Shown: positions 17,549 to 26,304, counted from the stretch's first letter. The stretch is DNA of 64,000 nucleotides from CALNYS01 sp942490855 (GCA_942490855.1 CALNYS010000004.1:620001-684000), one strand, 5' to 3'. Numbers and translations are program-made. Notes: generated from the sequence alone by a model not told the origin.

Positions 17549-18012
17549 TCGTCGCCCCCGTGATCGTCGTCGTGGCTCTCGCCGCCGAGCTTGTCGGGGT
17601 TGAGCACGCGCACGAGCCCGTCCTTGAGACGACGCTCGCCGAAGTTGATGATCAGCCCGAGCTCGAGGTCCGAGGCCCGCAGCTGCGCGCGCAGCGCCGT
17701 GCGGTCGGTCCCGTCGATCTCCCGGTGCTCGGCCCGCACGTCCACCGCGAAACGGTCGTTGACGAACAGATCGAACCGACCCGTCCCGATCGCCTTGCCC
17801 TTGTAGTGCACGCTGAACTCGTGGTCGCGCTTGTAGGTCACGCCCAGCTCGTCGAGCTCCGCGGTCAGCGCCCCGCTGTAGACCGACTCGTCGAAGCCCG
17901 GCCCGATCGCCCGGTGCACGTCGATCGCCGCGCCGATCACCTTGCGGCTGACCTCCGTCAGCTCGGGGTCGAGGTCCTCGGTGCGCGTGGTGCGCCGTTG
18001 GCTCGTCGTCAT
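17545..18012 (-). CDS. GxxExxY-family protein
   Basis: The 155-residue product carries the family signature in GPGFDESVY (G-x-x-E-x-x-Y) near residue 40 and a later DLFVNDRFAVDVRAE block. The family has a PD-(D/E)xK nuclease-like fold and no settled function. Here the second acidic position usually written E-x-K reads DVRAE, so the nuclease site may be altered. A strong Shine-Dalgarno (AAGGAGA) precedes ATG 18012. It is sandwiched between two ketosynthase-like genes, with a 67-base gap behind and a four-base overlap ahead; an unrelated passenger is as likely as a pathway role. Confidence 0.85.
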   Translation of the reverse strand: MTTSQRRTTRTEDLDPELTEVSRKVIGAAIDVHRAIGPGFDESVYSGALTAELDELGVTYKRDHEFSVHYKGKAIGTGRFDLFVNDRFAVDVRAEHREIDGTDRTALRAQLRASDLELGLIINFGERRLKDGLVRVLNPDKLGGESHDDDHGGDE

Positions 18013-18079
18013 GGGGTTCTCCTTCTTAGGGTTCGTTGAAGAGGTTGCGATCTCGTGTGGATCCTACCACCCCGCTCCG

Positions 18080-19378
18080 TTAGGGCGCCCGCAGCACCAA
18101 CGCCGCGTTCTGACCGCCCAGCGCGTTCGTGCACACCAGCGCCGCACGCAGCGCCGTCGCACCGGAATCTCTCGCGCTGGCGCGCACACCGTTCATCGAG
18201 CCACCCGCCATACGCGCCGGCAGCGTCTGCTCGCGCAGCGCCGTCGCCGCCGCGCACACCGCCACGCCCCCCGCACCCGCGAGCACGTCGCCGATGTGCG
18301 GCGTCAGCGTGATCGTCTCGATCTCCGTGATGCGCGCCCCGAACGCCTTCGACAGCCCCGCCGATTCCTCCGCGTCGCACGCGGGCGAGCCCGAGCCGTG
18401 CGGCACGATCAAGTCGATCTCCGACGCGTCCATCCCCGCGTCCGCGAGCGCCGCCTCGATCGCCATCGCCATCCCGGTCCCGGGGGCGTCGTCGTCGATC
18501 GACTGCGCCGCGCCGAACCCGCCGACCCGCGCGTGCACCCGCGCCCCGCGCGCCGACGCCGTCTCCGCGGACTCAACAAGAACGATCCCCGCCCCCTCGC
18601 CCAGGATCGACCCGCCCGACGTCTCGTCGAACGGGCGCGACACCGCCGAGCCCTCGCTCGCGTCGCCCGTGGGCGCCAGGCGATCGAAGCAGTGCATCCG
18701 CAGCAGGCCCATCGGGTTGATCTTCGACTCCGCGCCGCCCGAGAAGCACAGGTCCGCGTCGCCGCGCTCGATCACGCGGCGCGACTCCCCGATCGACAGC
18801 AGCCCGCTCGCCTCGCAGCACGTGATGGTGTTCGACGGGCCCTTCGCGCCGTGGATGATCGTCACGTGGCACGCGAGCATGTTGGGCAGGTACTTCAGCA
18901 GCCACAGCGGGGACAGGTTCCCCATCCCGCTCTCGCCCCACACCGCGAGGTCCAGCTCGCCGTCGGGCGTCGCCGCCGTCGCCTGCGCCATCGCCAGCTC
19001 CTCGGCCTCGCACGCGATGAACCCCGCCCCGATCTGGCACCCGATCCGGTCGTCCGCGAACGTCAGCGCGTCGCCCTCGCCCGCCACCCCGCGCGTCACG
19101 ACGCCCGCGTCCTGCACCGCGCACAGCGCCGCGCCGACCGCCAGCTCGATGTCGCGGGCCATCACCTTCACCGCCTTGCGGTAGCTCTTGGGGACGTAGT
19201 CGCGGGCCTTGAAGTCGCGCACCTCCGCGCCCAGGCGGCTCTCGAAGCCACCCGCGTCGAACGCGCTGATCGGCGCGATGGCGCTCGCGCCCGCGCACAG
19301 CCCGTCCCACAGCGCCCCTGCGCCCACGCCAAGCCCCGTCACGGCTCCCAACCCGGTAATCACGGTCTCTCGCGCCAT
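18080..19378 (-). CDS. Ketosynthase-like protein with chain-length-factor features (KS-beta-like)
   Basis: The 432-residue thiolase-fold protein resembles FabF over its length but lacks key residues. After the conserved GPS (181-183), the seventh position, which is Cys in FabF, is E189 (TCCEASG); chain-length factors of type II polyketide synthases have Gln there. PHGSGSP keeps the first His, while the K-S-M-T-G-H block reads TPHIGD, so Lys and second His are replaced by Thr and Asp. Residues on both sides align without gaps. It is therefore probably a non-condensing partner of the catalytic synthase at 16184-17548. ATG 19378 has TAGGAT eight bases upstream. Divergent from gatB. Confidence 0.82.
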   Translation of the reverse strand: MARETVITGLGAVTGLGVGAGALWDGLCAGASAIAPISAFDAGGFESRLGAEVRDFKARDYVPKSYRKAVKVMARDIELAVGAALCAVQDAGVVTRGVAGEGDALTFADDRIGCQIGAGFIACEAEELAMAQATAATPDGELDLAVWGESGMGNLSPLWLLKYLPNMLACHVTIIHGAKGPSNTITCCEASGLLSIGESRRVIERGDADLCFSGGAESKINPMGLLRMHCFDRLAPTGDASEGSAVSRPFDETSGGSILGEGAGIVLVESAETASARGARVHARVGGFGAAQSIDDDAPGTGMAMAIEAALADAGMDASEIDLIVPHGSGSPACDAEESAGLSKAFGARITEIETITLTPHIGDVLAGAGGVAVCAAATALREQTLPARMAGGSMNGVRASARDSGATALRAALVCTNALGGQNAALVLRAP

Positions 19379-19420
19379 AGGCGGCCATCCTAGCCGCACC
19401 GATCGACCCCGGCCCCGCGG

Positions 19421-19426
19421 TACACT
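19421..19426 (+). promoter_or_regulatory. Leaderless -10 box of gatB
   Basis: TACACT ends six bases before the gatB ATG at 19433, and there is no Shine-Dalgarno. Transcription would start at or next to the A of the start codon. Confidence 0.6.
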
Positions 19427-19432
19427 CCGCCC

Positions 19433-21001
19433 ATGCCCACCGACGCCACCCACGCACTCCCCGACGGCATCGCCTCCGCCCGCCTCATGGTCGGCCTCGA
19501 GGTCCACGTCGAGCTCGCCACACGCTCCAAGATGTTCACACGCGTCGGCTCACCCGCCTGCGCCGAGTTCGACGAGTCCGACCCCAACACACTCATCGAC
19601 CCCGTCACCCTCGCCCTCCCCGGCGCCCTCCCGGTCATGAACAAGGCCGCCGTCGAGATGTCCATCCTCGTCGGCCTCGCCCTCAACTGCTCCATCGCCG
19701 AGTTCACCAAGTGGGACCGCAAGTCCTACTACTACCCCGACCTCCCCAAGGGCTACCAGATCTCCCAGTACGACCTCCCCCTCTGCTTCGACGGCGCCGT
19801 CGATATGCCCCTCCCCGAGCAGGCCGACGCCAACGACGTCCCCACCAAACGCGTCCGCATCGTCCGCGCCCACCTCGAAGAAGACGCCGGCAAACTCTCC
19901 AACGAGCTCCCCGGCGGCGCCCCCTCCCCCGACGCCCTCGTCGACTTCAACCGCGCCGGCACCCCCCTCCTCGAGGTCGTCACCGCCCCCGACTTCCGCA
20001 CCGCCGACGAGGTCGTCGACTTCGCCAAGCTCCTCCGCAACATCTGCCGCTACTGCGGCGTCTCCATCGGGATCATGCAGCGCGGGCACATGCGCTTCGA
20101 ACCCAACATCAACATGATCCTCACCACCGACGACGGACGCGAGATCAGAACCCCCATCGTCGAGATCAAGAACCTCAACTCCTTCAGAGCCCTCAAAGGC
20201 GCCATCGAATACGAGCAGGCCCACCAGCCCCAGCGCTTCCTCGACGACGGCAAGATCATGGGCCCCGGCGCCAAGACCACCCGCGGCTGGAACGACCCCG
20301 AGTCCCGCACCTACGTCCAGCGCGAAAAAGAAGACGCCCACGACTACCGCTACTTCCCCGACCCCGACCTCATCCCCGTCACCGTCTCCGACGAGTGGCG
20401 CGAAGAGGTCCGCACCCGCCTCCCCGAACTCCCCCACCAGAAGCTCCACCGCTACCTCACCGACCACGCCCTCCCCGCCGCCGACGCCCTCGCCCTCGTC
20501 GAGGAACGCCCCGTCGCCGATTTCTTCGACGAGACCGTCACCGCCACCGAAGCCGCCGGCATCACCCTCGGCTCGGCCGGCAAGCAGGCCGCGAACATCA
20601 TCCTCCAGAACCTCGCGAAGATGGCCAACGAGCAGGGCAAGCTCGCCTCCGAGCTGGGCGTCGCCCCCGCGCAGATCGCCGGCATCATCAAGCTCCGCGC
20701 CGACAACGCCGTCGGCTCGGCCGCCATCGACCCCCTCCTCGCCCACTTCACCGACTCGGGCGACGACGCTCCGACCGCCGCCGAGACACTCAACCTTCTC
20801 CAGGTGAGCGACTCCGGCCAGCTCGAAGAATGGTGCGACGCCGTCATCGCCGACCCGGCGAACGCCAAGGTCGTCGAAGACGTCCGCGGCGGGAAGATGG
20901 CTGCGATCGGGCGGCTGCTGGGCGGGGTGATGAAGGTGTCGGGGGGCGCGGCGGATGCGAATGCGGTGCGGGAGATGTTGACTAAGAAGCTGTCAGACTG
21001 A
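19433..21001 (+). CDS. gatB: Asp/Glu-tRNA amidotransferase subunit B
   Basis: The 522-residue product transamidates Glu-tRNA-Gln or Asp-tRNA-Asn together with GatA and GatC. Family blocks are clear: MVGLEVHVEL near residue 19, then YYYPDLPKGYQISQYD and EIKNLNSFRAL, with a C-terminal GatB/Yqey helical domain (about 380-520). It is longer than the usual 475-500 residues, mostly through loops such as PLPEQADANDVPTK. gatA and gatC are not in the window. It probably has a leaderless message (TACACT six bases before ATG). Its last nine bases overlap a convergent low-GC gene. Confidence 0.95.
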   Translation: MPTDATHALPDGIASARLMVGLEVHVELATRSKMFTRVGSPACAEFDESDPNTLIDPVTLALPGALPVMNKAAVEMSILVGLALNCSIAEFTKWDRKSYYYPDLPKGYQISQYDLPLCFDGAVDMPLPEQADANDVPTKRVRIVRAHLEEDAGKLSNELPGGAPSPDALVDFNRAGTPLLEVVTAPDFRTADEVVDFAKLLRNICRYCGVSIGIMQRGHMRFEPNINMILTTDDGREIRTPIVEIKNLNSFRALKGAIEYEQAHQPQRFLDDGKIMGPGAKTTRGWNDPESRTYVQREKEDAHDYRYFPDPDLIPVTVSDEWREEVRTRLPELPHQKLHRYLTDHALPAADALALVEERPVADFFDETVTATEAAGITLGSAGKQAANIILQNLAKMANEQGKLASELGVAPAQIAGIIKLRADNAVGSAAIDPLLAHFTDSGDDAPTAAETLNLLQVSDSGQLEEWCDAVIADPANAKVVEDVRGGKMAAIGRLLGGVMKVSGGAADANAVREMLTKKLSD

Positions 21002-21373
21002 TGCTCCATCAACGGTCTTGTGCTTCCACTTCCAAATTAATCCGAACACAATCACATCAAATAACAGATGCCCTGCCACATTCAGCGTGGCGGGGAAGTG
21101 TATAAATTCTGCCTCTGAATACGGGCTTCCCGATAACACCTTGGCAGCCTCGTGCATCGTTCGCTGATAGAGATATAGCGGCTGTATGTTTGACGAGGTG
21201 AAGAGAAAAAAACCGGCAGCAATAAATACCCTCTCTCTTGCTGAGTGAAGTCCCCTTTGAAAAATACAACCTAGAACAATCGCAACAACAGCTACATAAA
21301 TAGTCCAATACACCGACACTATGTTTGCGGCATCAAAATAGATACTAATCCACTCGCTGTAGTTCTCTTCCAT
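20993..21373 (-). CDS. Small low-GC integral membrane protein
   Basis: The 126-residue product has three to four hydrophobic segments (about 22-40, 48-62, 98-116) and ends in KWKHKTVDGASV. Base composition is unlike its surroundings: 25 of the 60 bases at 21001-21060 are G or C, and AT-ending codons are frequent. The protein resembles eukaryote-style or phage-like small multipass proteins only in general hydrophobicity; I do not recognise a family. It sits between gatB and the broken mqnE, overlapping the gatB end by nine bases. The composition suggests recent acquisition, which also fits the damage in its neighbour. Confidence 0.6.
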   Translation of the reverse strand: MEENYSEWISIYFDAANIVSVYWTIYVAVVAIVLGCIFQRGLHSARERVFIAAGFFLFTSSNIQPLYLYQRTMHEAAKVLSGSPYSEAEFIHFPATLNVAGHLLFDVIVFGLIWKWKHKTVDGASV

Positions 21374-21375
21374 AA

Positions 21376-22560
21376 CTATAATTTACTCGCTCCATCTTCA
21401 ACCCGCCACACACTCCCCTCCCGCTCCACCCGCCGGTACAGCGTGTCCCGCTCCACCGGGTTGAACCCCGCCTCCCGGATCGCGCGGGTGAGGTCGTAGA
21501 CGGTGGTTTCCTGGTGCGTCCCCGAGCCGGTCAGTTTCGTGATGTCGTACCACACCACCGTGCCGTCGATGTCGTCGGCGCCCGCCCGCAGCTCCAGCTC
21601 CGCCATCGCCAGCGTCTGCATGATCCAGAACGCCTTCACGTGCGGGAAGTTGTCCAGCATCAGCCGGGCGATCGCCAGCGTGCGCAGGTTCTCCATCCCC
21701 GTCGGGCCGGGCAGGTGCTCCAGCTCCGAGCCATCCGGGAAGAACGGCAGCGGGATGATCGTCTGGAAGTACCCGCCCTTGTCGTTCATGTCAGGCGTGG
21801 GCGCTTCGACGCCGTCGCGCGTCAGCGTCACCGCGCCGCCCTCGCCCGCGTCGTACCCGAGCCGCGTTAACGCCTCGTCCTGAGCGCGGCGCAGCATGTC
21901 CATGTGCCACAGGCGCTCGCGCCGCCCCTCAAGATGCCCGTAGAGGATCGTCGCGTTGGTGTTGAGCCCCAGCTCGTGGGCGACGCGGTGGACCGTGAGC
22001 CACACGTCCGAGCGGATCTTGCCCTTGTACGCCTCGTCGTGGACGCGGTCGTCGAAGACCTCCGCGCCGCCGCCGGGCATGGAATCGAGCCCGGCCTCCT
22101 TGAGCTGTTCGAGCACCCAGCGGATGCCCGCCGCCGGGTCCTTGCGCGAGTGCTGCTTGGCGATCTTCGCGAGATGGACGATCTCCACCGCGGTAAACGC
22201 CTTGACGTGCAGCTCGGGCGTCGCCTTCTTGAGCGCGCGCATCATGTCCGTGTAGAACTCAAACGGGTGGTACGGGTGCAGCCCGCCGACGATGTGGATC
22301 TCGGTCGCGCCCGCGGCGACGGCCTTCTTCGCCTCGCCCGCGATGTCGTCGAGCGTGAACTCGTACGCGCCGTCGTCGCCCTTCTTGCGGGCGAACTCGC
22401 AGAACTTGCATCTCGAAGACGCTCCACACGTCGGGCGTGCTGTAGAGCAGCTCGCCGTCTTCGAGCGTCAATCGCTCGCCGCGATCGACCTTGGCGCGGA
22501 GCGCTCGAGGGCGTCGTCGCTACCGATGGTCCGAGAAGGGGTCAGTGTCGTCACAGGCAT
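21376..22560 (-). pseudogene. mqnE: Aminofutalosine synthase, disrupted by frameshift and deletion
   Basis: Reading from ATG 22560 (TGAGGA Shine-Dalgarno), the frame goes LTPSRTIGSDDALER, then needs one missing base near 22500 to continue as RAKVDRGERLTLEDGELL...VWSVFE. At 22411 it jumps straight to CKFCEFARKKG in another frame. The roughly 30 codons expected between them, with the first Cys of the radical-SAM CxxxCxxC, are absent. The 290 codons from 22245 on are intact and typical MqnE (GGLHPYHPFEFY, DSMPGGGAEVFDDRVH, ILYGHLEGRRERLWHM). MqnE makes aminofutalosine in the futalosine route to menaquinone. As written, no active enzyme can form; an assembly error is the main alternative. Confidence 0.85.
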
Positions 22561-22744
22561 ACCGTCCTCAGGTAGAGTTTACGCGTCCCGCGCGGCGGGC
22601 CCGACCTCATACGGGTCGATAGGCGACCCGGGCGCGCGGCCTGCGCACAGTTAGCCGGAGAGACGCGGATGCCCCAGCCCGACCTCGCGGAGCCGAAGCG
22701 ACCCGGGACGCGCTGCCGCGCTACCGGCGCCCGCAGCGGGAGGC

Positions 22745-24700
22745 GTGCGCATACCCGACCACGGCACGCCCGCCGACGCCGCCGAGGCGGACGCCATCCA
22801 GGAAGCCGGCCGTCTGGAGCAGGTGCACACCGCGCGCGCCGAGCAGAAAAAGCTGCTCCGCGACATGCTCGAGCAGCAGGAGGCGCTGGAAGAGCAGGAC
22901 AACCTCCTCGCCGAGCGCGCCAGGCAGATCCAGGAGCAGGCCGCCCAGCTCGAGGCCGCCCGCGCCAGCAACGCCGAGCGCGAGGCCGCCCTCGAGGCCC
23001 AGGCCCGCCAGGTCGCCGAGAGCGAGAAGACCGTCTCCGAGCTCCAGAGCACCATCAGCGAACGCGAAGAAGCCCTCAACGCCCGCGAGCGCGAGGTGCA
23101 GGAGCAGCGCGAAACCTTCGAGCAGCAGGTCGAGGCGATCAAGGAACAAGCCGCGGCCCTCAAGGCCGAGTCCGAGGCCTTCGCCGAGACGAAGTCGCTC
23201 TTCGAGAAAGAGAGCGCCGAGCTGCGCGCTCAGGCCGAGCAGCTCGCCGCCGAGCGCGACGAGATCGAAGAATCACGCTCGGTCCTCGTGGGCGACAACT
23301 CCCGCCTCCGCGGCGAGCTCGCCGCCGCCCAGGCCGCCGGCGCCGGCGCCGAGGCCGCCACCAAGGCCCTCGAAGAACTCCGCGCCTCCCTCGACGCCCG
23401 CGACGCGCAGGTCGCCAAGCTCAGCGAACGCCTCGAACGCGCCACCGAAGAGATCGCCGCCGCCAAAAGCGCGTCCGGCGACTCCGAAGCCGCCGCCGCG
23501 GAACTCGCCGAGCTCCGCGCCGCCCTCGAAACCAGCGAGGCGACGATCGCCGAGCTCACCCAGCGCGCCGAGCAGGCCCGGGCCGAGCAGGGGCAGGCCA
23601 GCTCGGAAGAGGTCGAACAGCTGCGCGCCCAGCTCGCGACCGCGAACGCCGAGCTCGAAGAGCTCCTCAGCGCCCCGCCCGCCTCCGACGAACCCGTCAG
23701 CGAGCAGGTCGCCAAGCGCGACACCATCATCGAATCGCTCACCGGCCAGCTCCGCGAGGCGGAATCGCAGCGGGCCCAGGCGCTCGCGAACGCGACCGGC
23801 GGCGGCGGGAACGTCCAGGCCGACCTCAGCCGGCGCGACCGCCTCAAGGCGATCCGCAACTCCCTCCGCGACAAAGCCGCGCGCCTCTCCCAGGCCAAGG
23901 CGATGATCGACCAGCGCCAGGAAGAGGTCGAACAGATCCTCCGCCTGCGCTCCGAGCTCGCCGCCCAGCGCGAAGCGCTCCAGCGTGAGAAGGCGGACAT
24001 CGGCAAGCACAACGCCAAGGCCGGCGCCGGCGTCGCGACGATCTGCGCCGCGATCGCGATCCTCATCCTCGCCCCGGTGAGCTGGAAGATCGCGGGCGTC
24101 TTCTCCCCCGCCGACCACCTCGCCACCGCCACCATCGAGCTCGTCTCGCGCGACGGCGCGGCGCTCCCCGAGTCCGACCTCAACGGGTTCCGCGCGTCCA
24201 TCGATCAGCTCGCGACCGACACGAAGGTCGTCGAGCAGACCGCCACGCGCATGGCCCGCCGGGGCATCGAGACCTACGCCCAGCCCTCCGCCCTCGCGGC
24301 CGCACTCAAGGACCGCCTCGACGTCAGCCACCCCCGCCTCGGCGCGGTGGAGGTCACGTTCACCGACAAAGGCTCGATGGTGACCCAGCGCTCGCTGGAG
24401 ACCTACGTCGCCGCCCTCGTCTCCGCGGCCAACGACCGCGCCTCGGCCCGCATGGACAACACCGTCGTCGTCGTGTCCGAAGCCCCCGACTCGACCACCC
24501 CCGTCAGCCTCCAGACCCAGGCCATCGCGGCCGCCGGCGTCTGGGGCGGGTCCTCGATCGTCATGATGCTCTTCCTGACCCTCATCGCCGTCGCGATGAC
24601 CAAGGCCCGCGAGCGCATCCGCAACGAGGAAGCCATGCTGCAATCGGCCCGCGACGGCTCGGGCATCGGCTGGGGCCTGCCCGGCCAGGACGGCGCATAA
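22745..24700 (+). CDS. Long coiled-coil protein with Wzz-like membrane C-terminus
   Basis: The 651-residue product is almost entirely coiled coil over about residues 25-430 (alternating Glu, Gln, Ala, Leu and Arg), then a membrane segment (TICAAIAILILAPVSWKIA), an extracytoplasmic domain of about 150 residues (starting ATATIELVSRDG) and a second membrane segment (GGSSIVMMLFLTLIAVAM). The two-helix layout with an intervening domain recalls Wzz/chain-length-determinant proteins, here with a huge cytoplasmic coiled coil. The start is uncertain: GTG 22745 is the first start in frame but has a poorly spaced GGGAGG; ATG 22669 in another frame has a good GGAGAG. A terminator follows. Confidence 0.75.
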   Translation: MRIPDHGTPADAAEADAIQEAGRLEQVHTARAEQKKLLRDMLEQQEALEEQDNLLAERARQIQEQAAQLEAARASNAEREAALEAQARQVAESEKTVSELQSTISEREEALNAREREVQEQRETFEQQVEAIKEQAAALKAESEAFAETKSLFEKESAELRAQAEQLAAERDEIEESRSVLVGDNSRLRGELAAAQAAGAGAEAATKALEELRASLDARDAQVAKLSERLERATEEIAAAKSASGDSEAAAAELAELRAALETSEATIAELTQRAEQARAEQGQASSEEVEQLRAQLATANAELEELLSAPPASDEPVSEQVAKRDTIIESLTGQLREAESQRAQALANATGGGGNVQADLSRRDRLKAIRNSLRDKAARLSQAKAMIDQRQEEVEQILRLRSELAAQREALQREKADIGKHNAKAGAGVATICAAIAILILAPVSWKIAGVFSPADHLATATIELVSRDGAALPESDLNGFRASIDQLATDTKVVEQTATRMARRGIETYAQPSALAAALKDRLDVSHPRLGAVEVTFTDKGSMVTQRSLETYVAALVSAANDRASARMDNTVVVVSEAPDSTTPVSLQTQAIAAAGVWGGSSIVMMLFLTLIAVAMTKARERIRNEEAMLQSARDGSGIGWGLPGQDGA

Positions 24701-24705
24701 AAAAA

Positions 24706-24729
24706 CCGCGGGGCCTGTGAGCCCCGCGG
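24706..24729 (-). terminator. Intrinsic terminator between convergent genes
   Basis: A perfect nine-base stem (CCGCGGGGC with GCCCCGCGG) has a six-base loop. On the minus strand it is followed by six or more T, so it should end transcription of the anti-sigma operon; it also lies six bases behind the coiled-coil gene stop on the plus strand. Confidence 0.85.
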
Positions 24730-24759
24730 CGGTGTTGCTTGGTCTGGGCCTTTTCAGCC

Positions 24760-25545
24760 TTAGAGGCTGACCATGACGGGCGAGCCGCCCGACGCGGGCA
24801 CGATGCCGAGGCGGTCCGAAAGACGCACGTCCACCGGGACGGGGGCGCCGAAGAGCCCGCCGGCGTAGGGGAACTTCGCGATCGAAGACCGCTCGGCGCC
24901 GTTCTCATCGATGACGACAAGACGGTAATCCGCGACGCCGTCGACCTCGGGGAGGTTGCGGCAGACGAGGAACGCCGTCTGGGTCTCGTGGTCGAGGTAC
25001 ACCGCGGCCTGGAGCTGCGGGGATTCCGGGTTCGCCAAGCTCACGGTGCTGGCGAACGCCACACGCTCAGAGGTCGGGCTCAGGAGCACCTGCTCGAAAC
25101 GGGGGCCGAGGCGCTGCGCGATCGCGGCGATCTCGCCCGACTGCCCCGCCCGGAGGGCCTGGTTGTACTGGCTCTGCATCGAGTAGCCGACGCCGAACAG
25201 CACGAGCGTCGCCGTGGCGAACCCGATGCACGCGGCCCGCCAGAGCGGGCTCACGTTGGCCCGGATAGAGAACTCTTCGGGGACGATCCGCCCCACGACG
25301 TCGGCGCGGGCGGTGGCCATGGCGTCGCGCACCCGGCCAAGCACCCGATCGCGGAGCTCGGCCGGCGGGTCAACGTCCGGGAGCGTCGAGGTGTCGCCCG
25401 TGAGGCGCTCCTGCTCGCGCCGGACCTGGCGCTGCACGGCGGGGGCCGCGGCGCGGAACGCGCTCTCGAACGCCTCGTGCTCGTTGTCGTCGAGGAGGCC
25501 CATCGCGTCGAGCGAGGCCAGCTCTAATAGTTCTCGAGTCGTCAT
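24760..25545 (-). CDS. Anti-sigma factor, RskA-like
   Basis: The 261-residue product fits membrane anti-sigma factors: an N-terminal cytoplasmic domain with ELLELASLDAMGLLDDNEHEAFE (about residues 5-30), one membrane segment (about 103-120, ACIGFATATLVLFGVGY), and a C-terminal RskA domain (DYRLVVIDENG, ending PVMVSL). It should hold the ECF sigma factor encoded just upstream inactive until an envelope signal triggers proteolysis of the anchor. The site-2 protease RseP at 52157 is a possible partner, but not adjacent. ATG 25545 overlaps the sigma stop as ATGA. No zinc-finger HxxxCxxC is seen. Confidence 0.85.
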   Translation of the reverse strand: MTTRELLELASLDAMGLLDDNEHEAFESAFRAAAPAVQRQVRREQERLTGDTSTLPDVDPPAELRDRVLGRVRDAMATARADVVGRIVPEEFSIRANVSPLWRAACIGFATATLVLFGVGYSMQSQYNQALRAGQSGEIAAIAQRLGPRFEQVLLSPTSERVAFASTVSLANPESPQLQAAVYLDHETQTAFLVCRNLPEVDGVADYRLVVIDENGAERSSIAKFPYAGGLFGAPVPVDVRLSDRLGIVPASGGSPVMVSL

Positions 25546-26111
25546 ACCGTCGGCTCCTCGCCCACGCTCATTTCCCTCAACCGAGCGACCGCCCGACTGA
25601 GTGTTGATTTGATCGTTCCTATCGGACGATCCAGCTCTTCACCGATCTGGCGAAGTGTCTGCCCGCCGAGGTAGGCCCTCGTCAGAACAGTACGTTGCAG
25701 TTCGGGAAGGCGTTCCATCTTCTTCATCAACTCCGTGAATCGTTCGTCTCGTTGGATACCTTCATGGGCGCGCTCGGATCCGTCTTCCGGCGCCCATTTT
25801 TCCTCCAATGACACGTTCGATTTCACACGGGCCCGGATCCGACGCAGACGGTCCACTAAATACCGCCGCGTGATCAGCACCACCCAGGTCGATAACGCCG
25901 CGCGGGACGAGTCGTAGCGGGCCGCCGTCCGCCAGAGGCGAACGAACACCTCCTGCACCGCGTCCTCCACGTCGCCCGGCGACGGCAACATCTGGTACGC
26001 CATCCGGTAGACCAGGGCGCCGAACCGGGTGTAGAGCTCGTTGATGGCCGCCTCGTCGTCCTCGGCGACACGGCGCATCAGATCGCTGTCGTCGAGCTTG
26101 CGGGTGCTCAT
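25542..26111 (-). CDS. ECF-family RNA polymerase sigma factor
   Basis: The 189-residue product has region 2 (ELYTRFGALVYRMAYQML, then EDAVQEVFVRLW) and region 4 with a helix-turn-helix (RAYLGGQTLRQIGEELDRPIGTIKSTLSRA). It recruits RNA polymerase to stress or envelope promoters. ATG 26111 is preferred over GTG 26138, which has no support. The anti-sigma factor follows in a coupled overlap, so the pair is a regulatory unit. Upstream, TATACT at 26151-26156 on this strand is a candidate -10 with a leader of about 35 bases. Confidence 0.92.
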   Translation of the reverse strand: MSTRKLDDSDLMRRVAEDDEAAINELYTRFGALVYRMAYQMLPSPGDVEDAVQEVFVRLWRTAARYDSSRAALSTWVVLITRRYLVDRLRRIRARVKSNVSLEEKWAPEDGSERAHEGIQRDERFTELMKKMERLPELQRTVLTRAYLGGQTLRQIGEELDRPIGTIKSTLSRAVARLREMSVGEEPTV

Positions 26112-26150
26112 CGTGTGCTCCGGACGCCCGTGGACCACGGGCCATCCTTC

Positions 26151-26156
26151 AGTATA
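26151..26156 (-). promoter_or_regulatory. -10-like box of the sigma/anti-sigma operon
   Basis: TATACT (agtata on the plus strand) lies 39 bases before the preferred sigma factor start. It is a good match to the housekeeping -10, suggesting that basal expression does not require the ECF factor itself. The -35 is unclear. Confidence 0.45.
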
Positions 26157-26263
26157 GGACGGCTCGGCGCAAAGTCACGAAATACTTCGCAGCTTGTGTT
26201 CTGTATCCGTTAGGTTCTTTAAAAATGACGACTTCAGCGCTAGGAAGTCCCGGTCGAGAAGGT

Positions 26264-26269
26264 TATGAT
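26264..26269 (+). promoter_or_regulatory. -10-like box before the pseudopilin gene
   Basis: TATGAT in the divergent 193-base region lies 35 bases before GTG 26305, leaving a short leader that contains a GGGGGA Shine-Dalgarno. Confidence 0.4.
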
Positions 26270-26304
26270 TGTGCAGGCTGAGTCCAGCCACGGGGGGATC
26301 CGTC

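Noticed and set aside
19550..20746. Minus-strand frame antisense to gatB
   Set aside because: Low-complexity Gly/Val/Asp/Glu product; a shadow of gatB codons.
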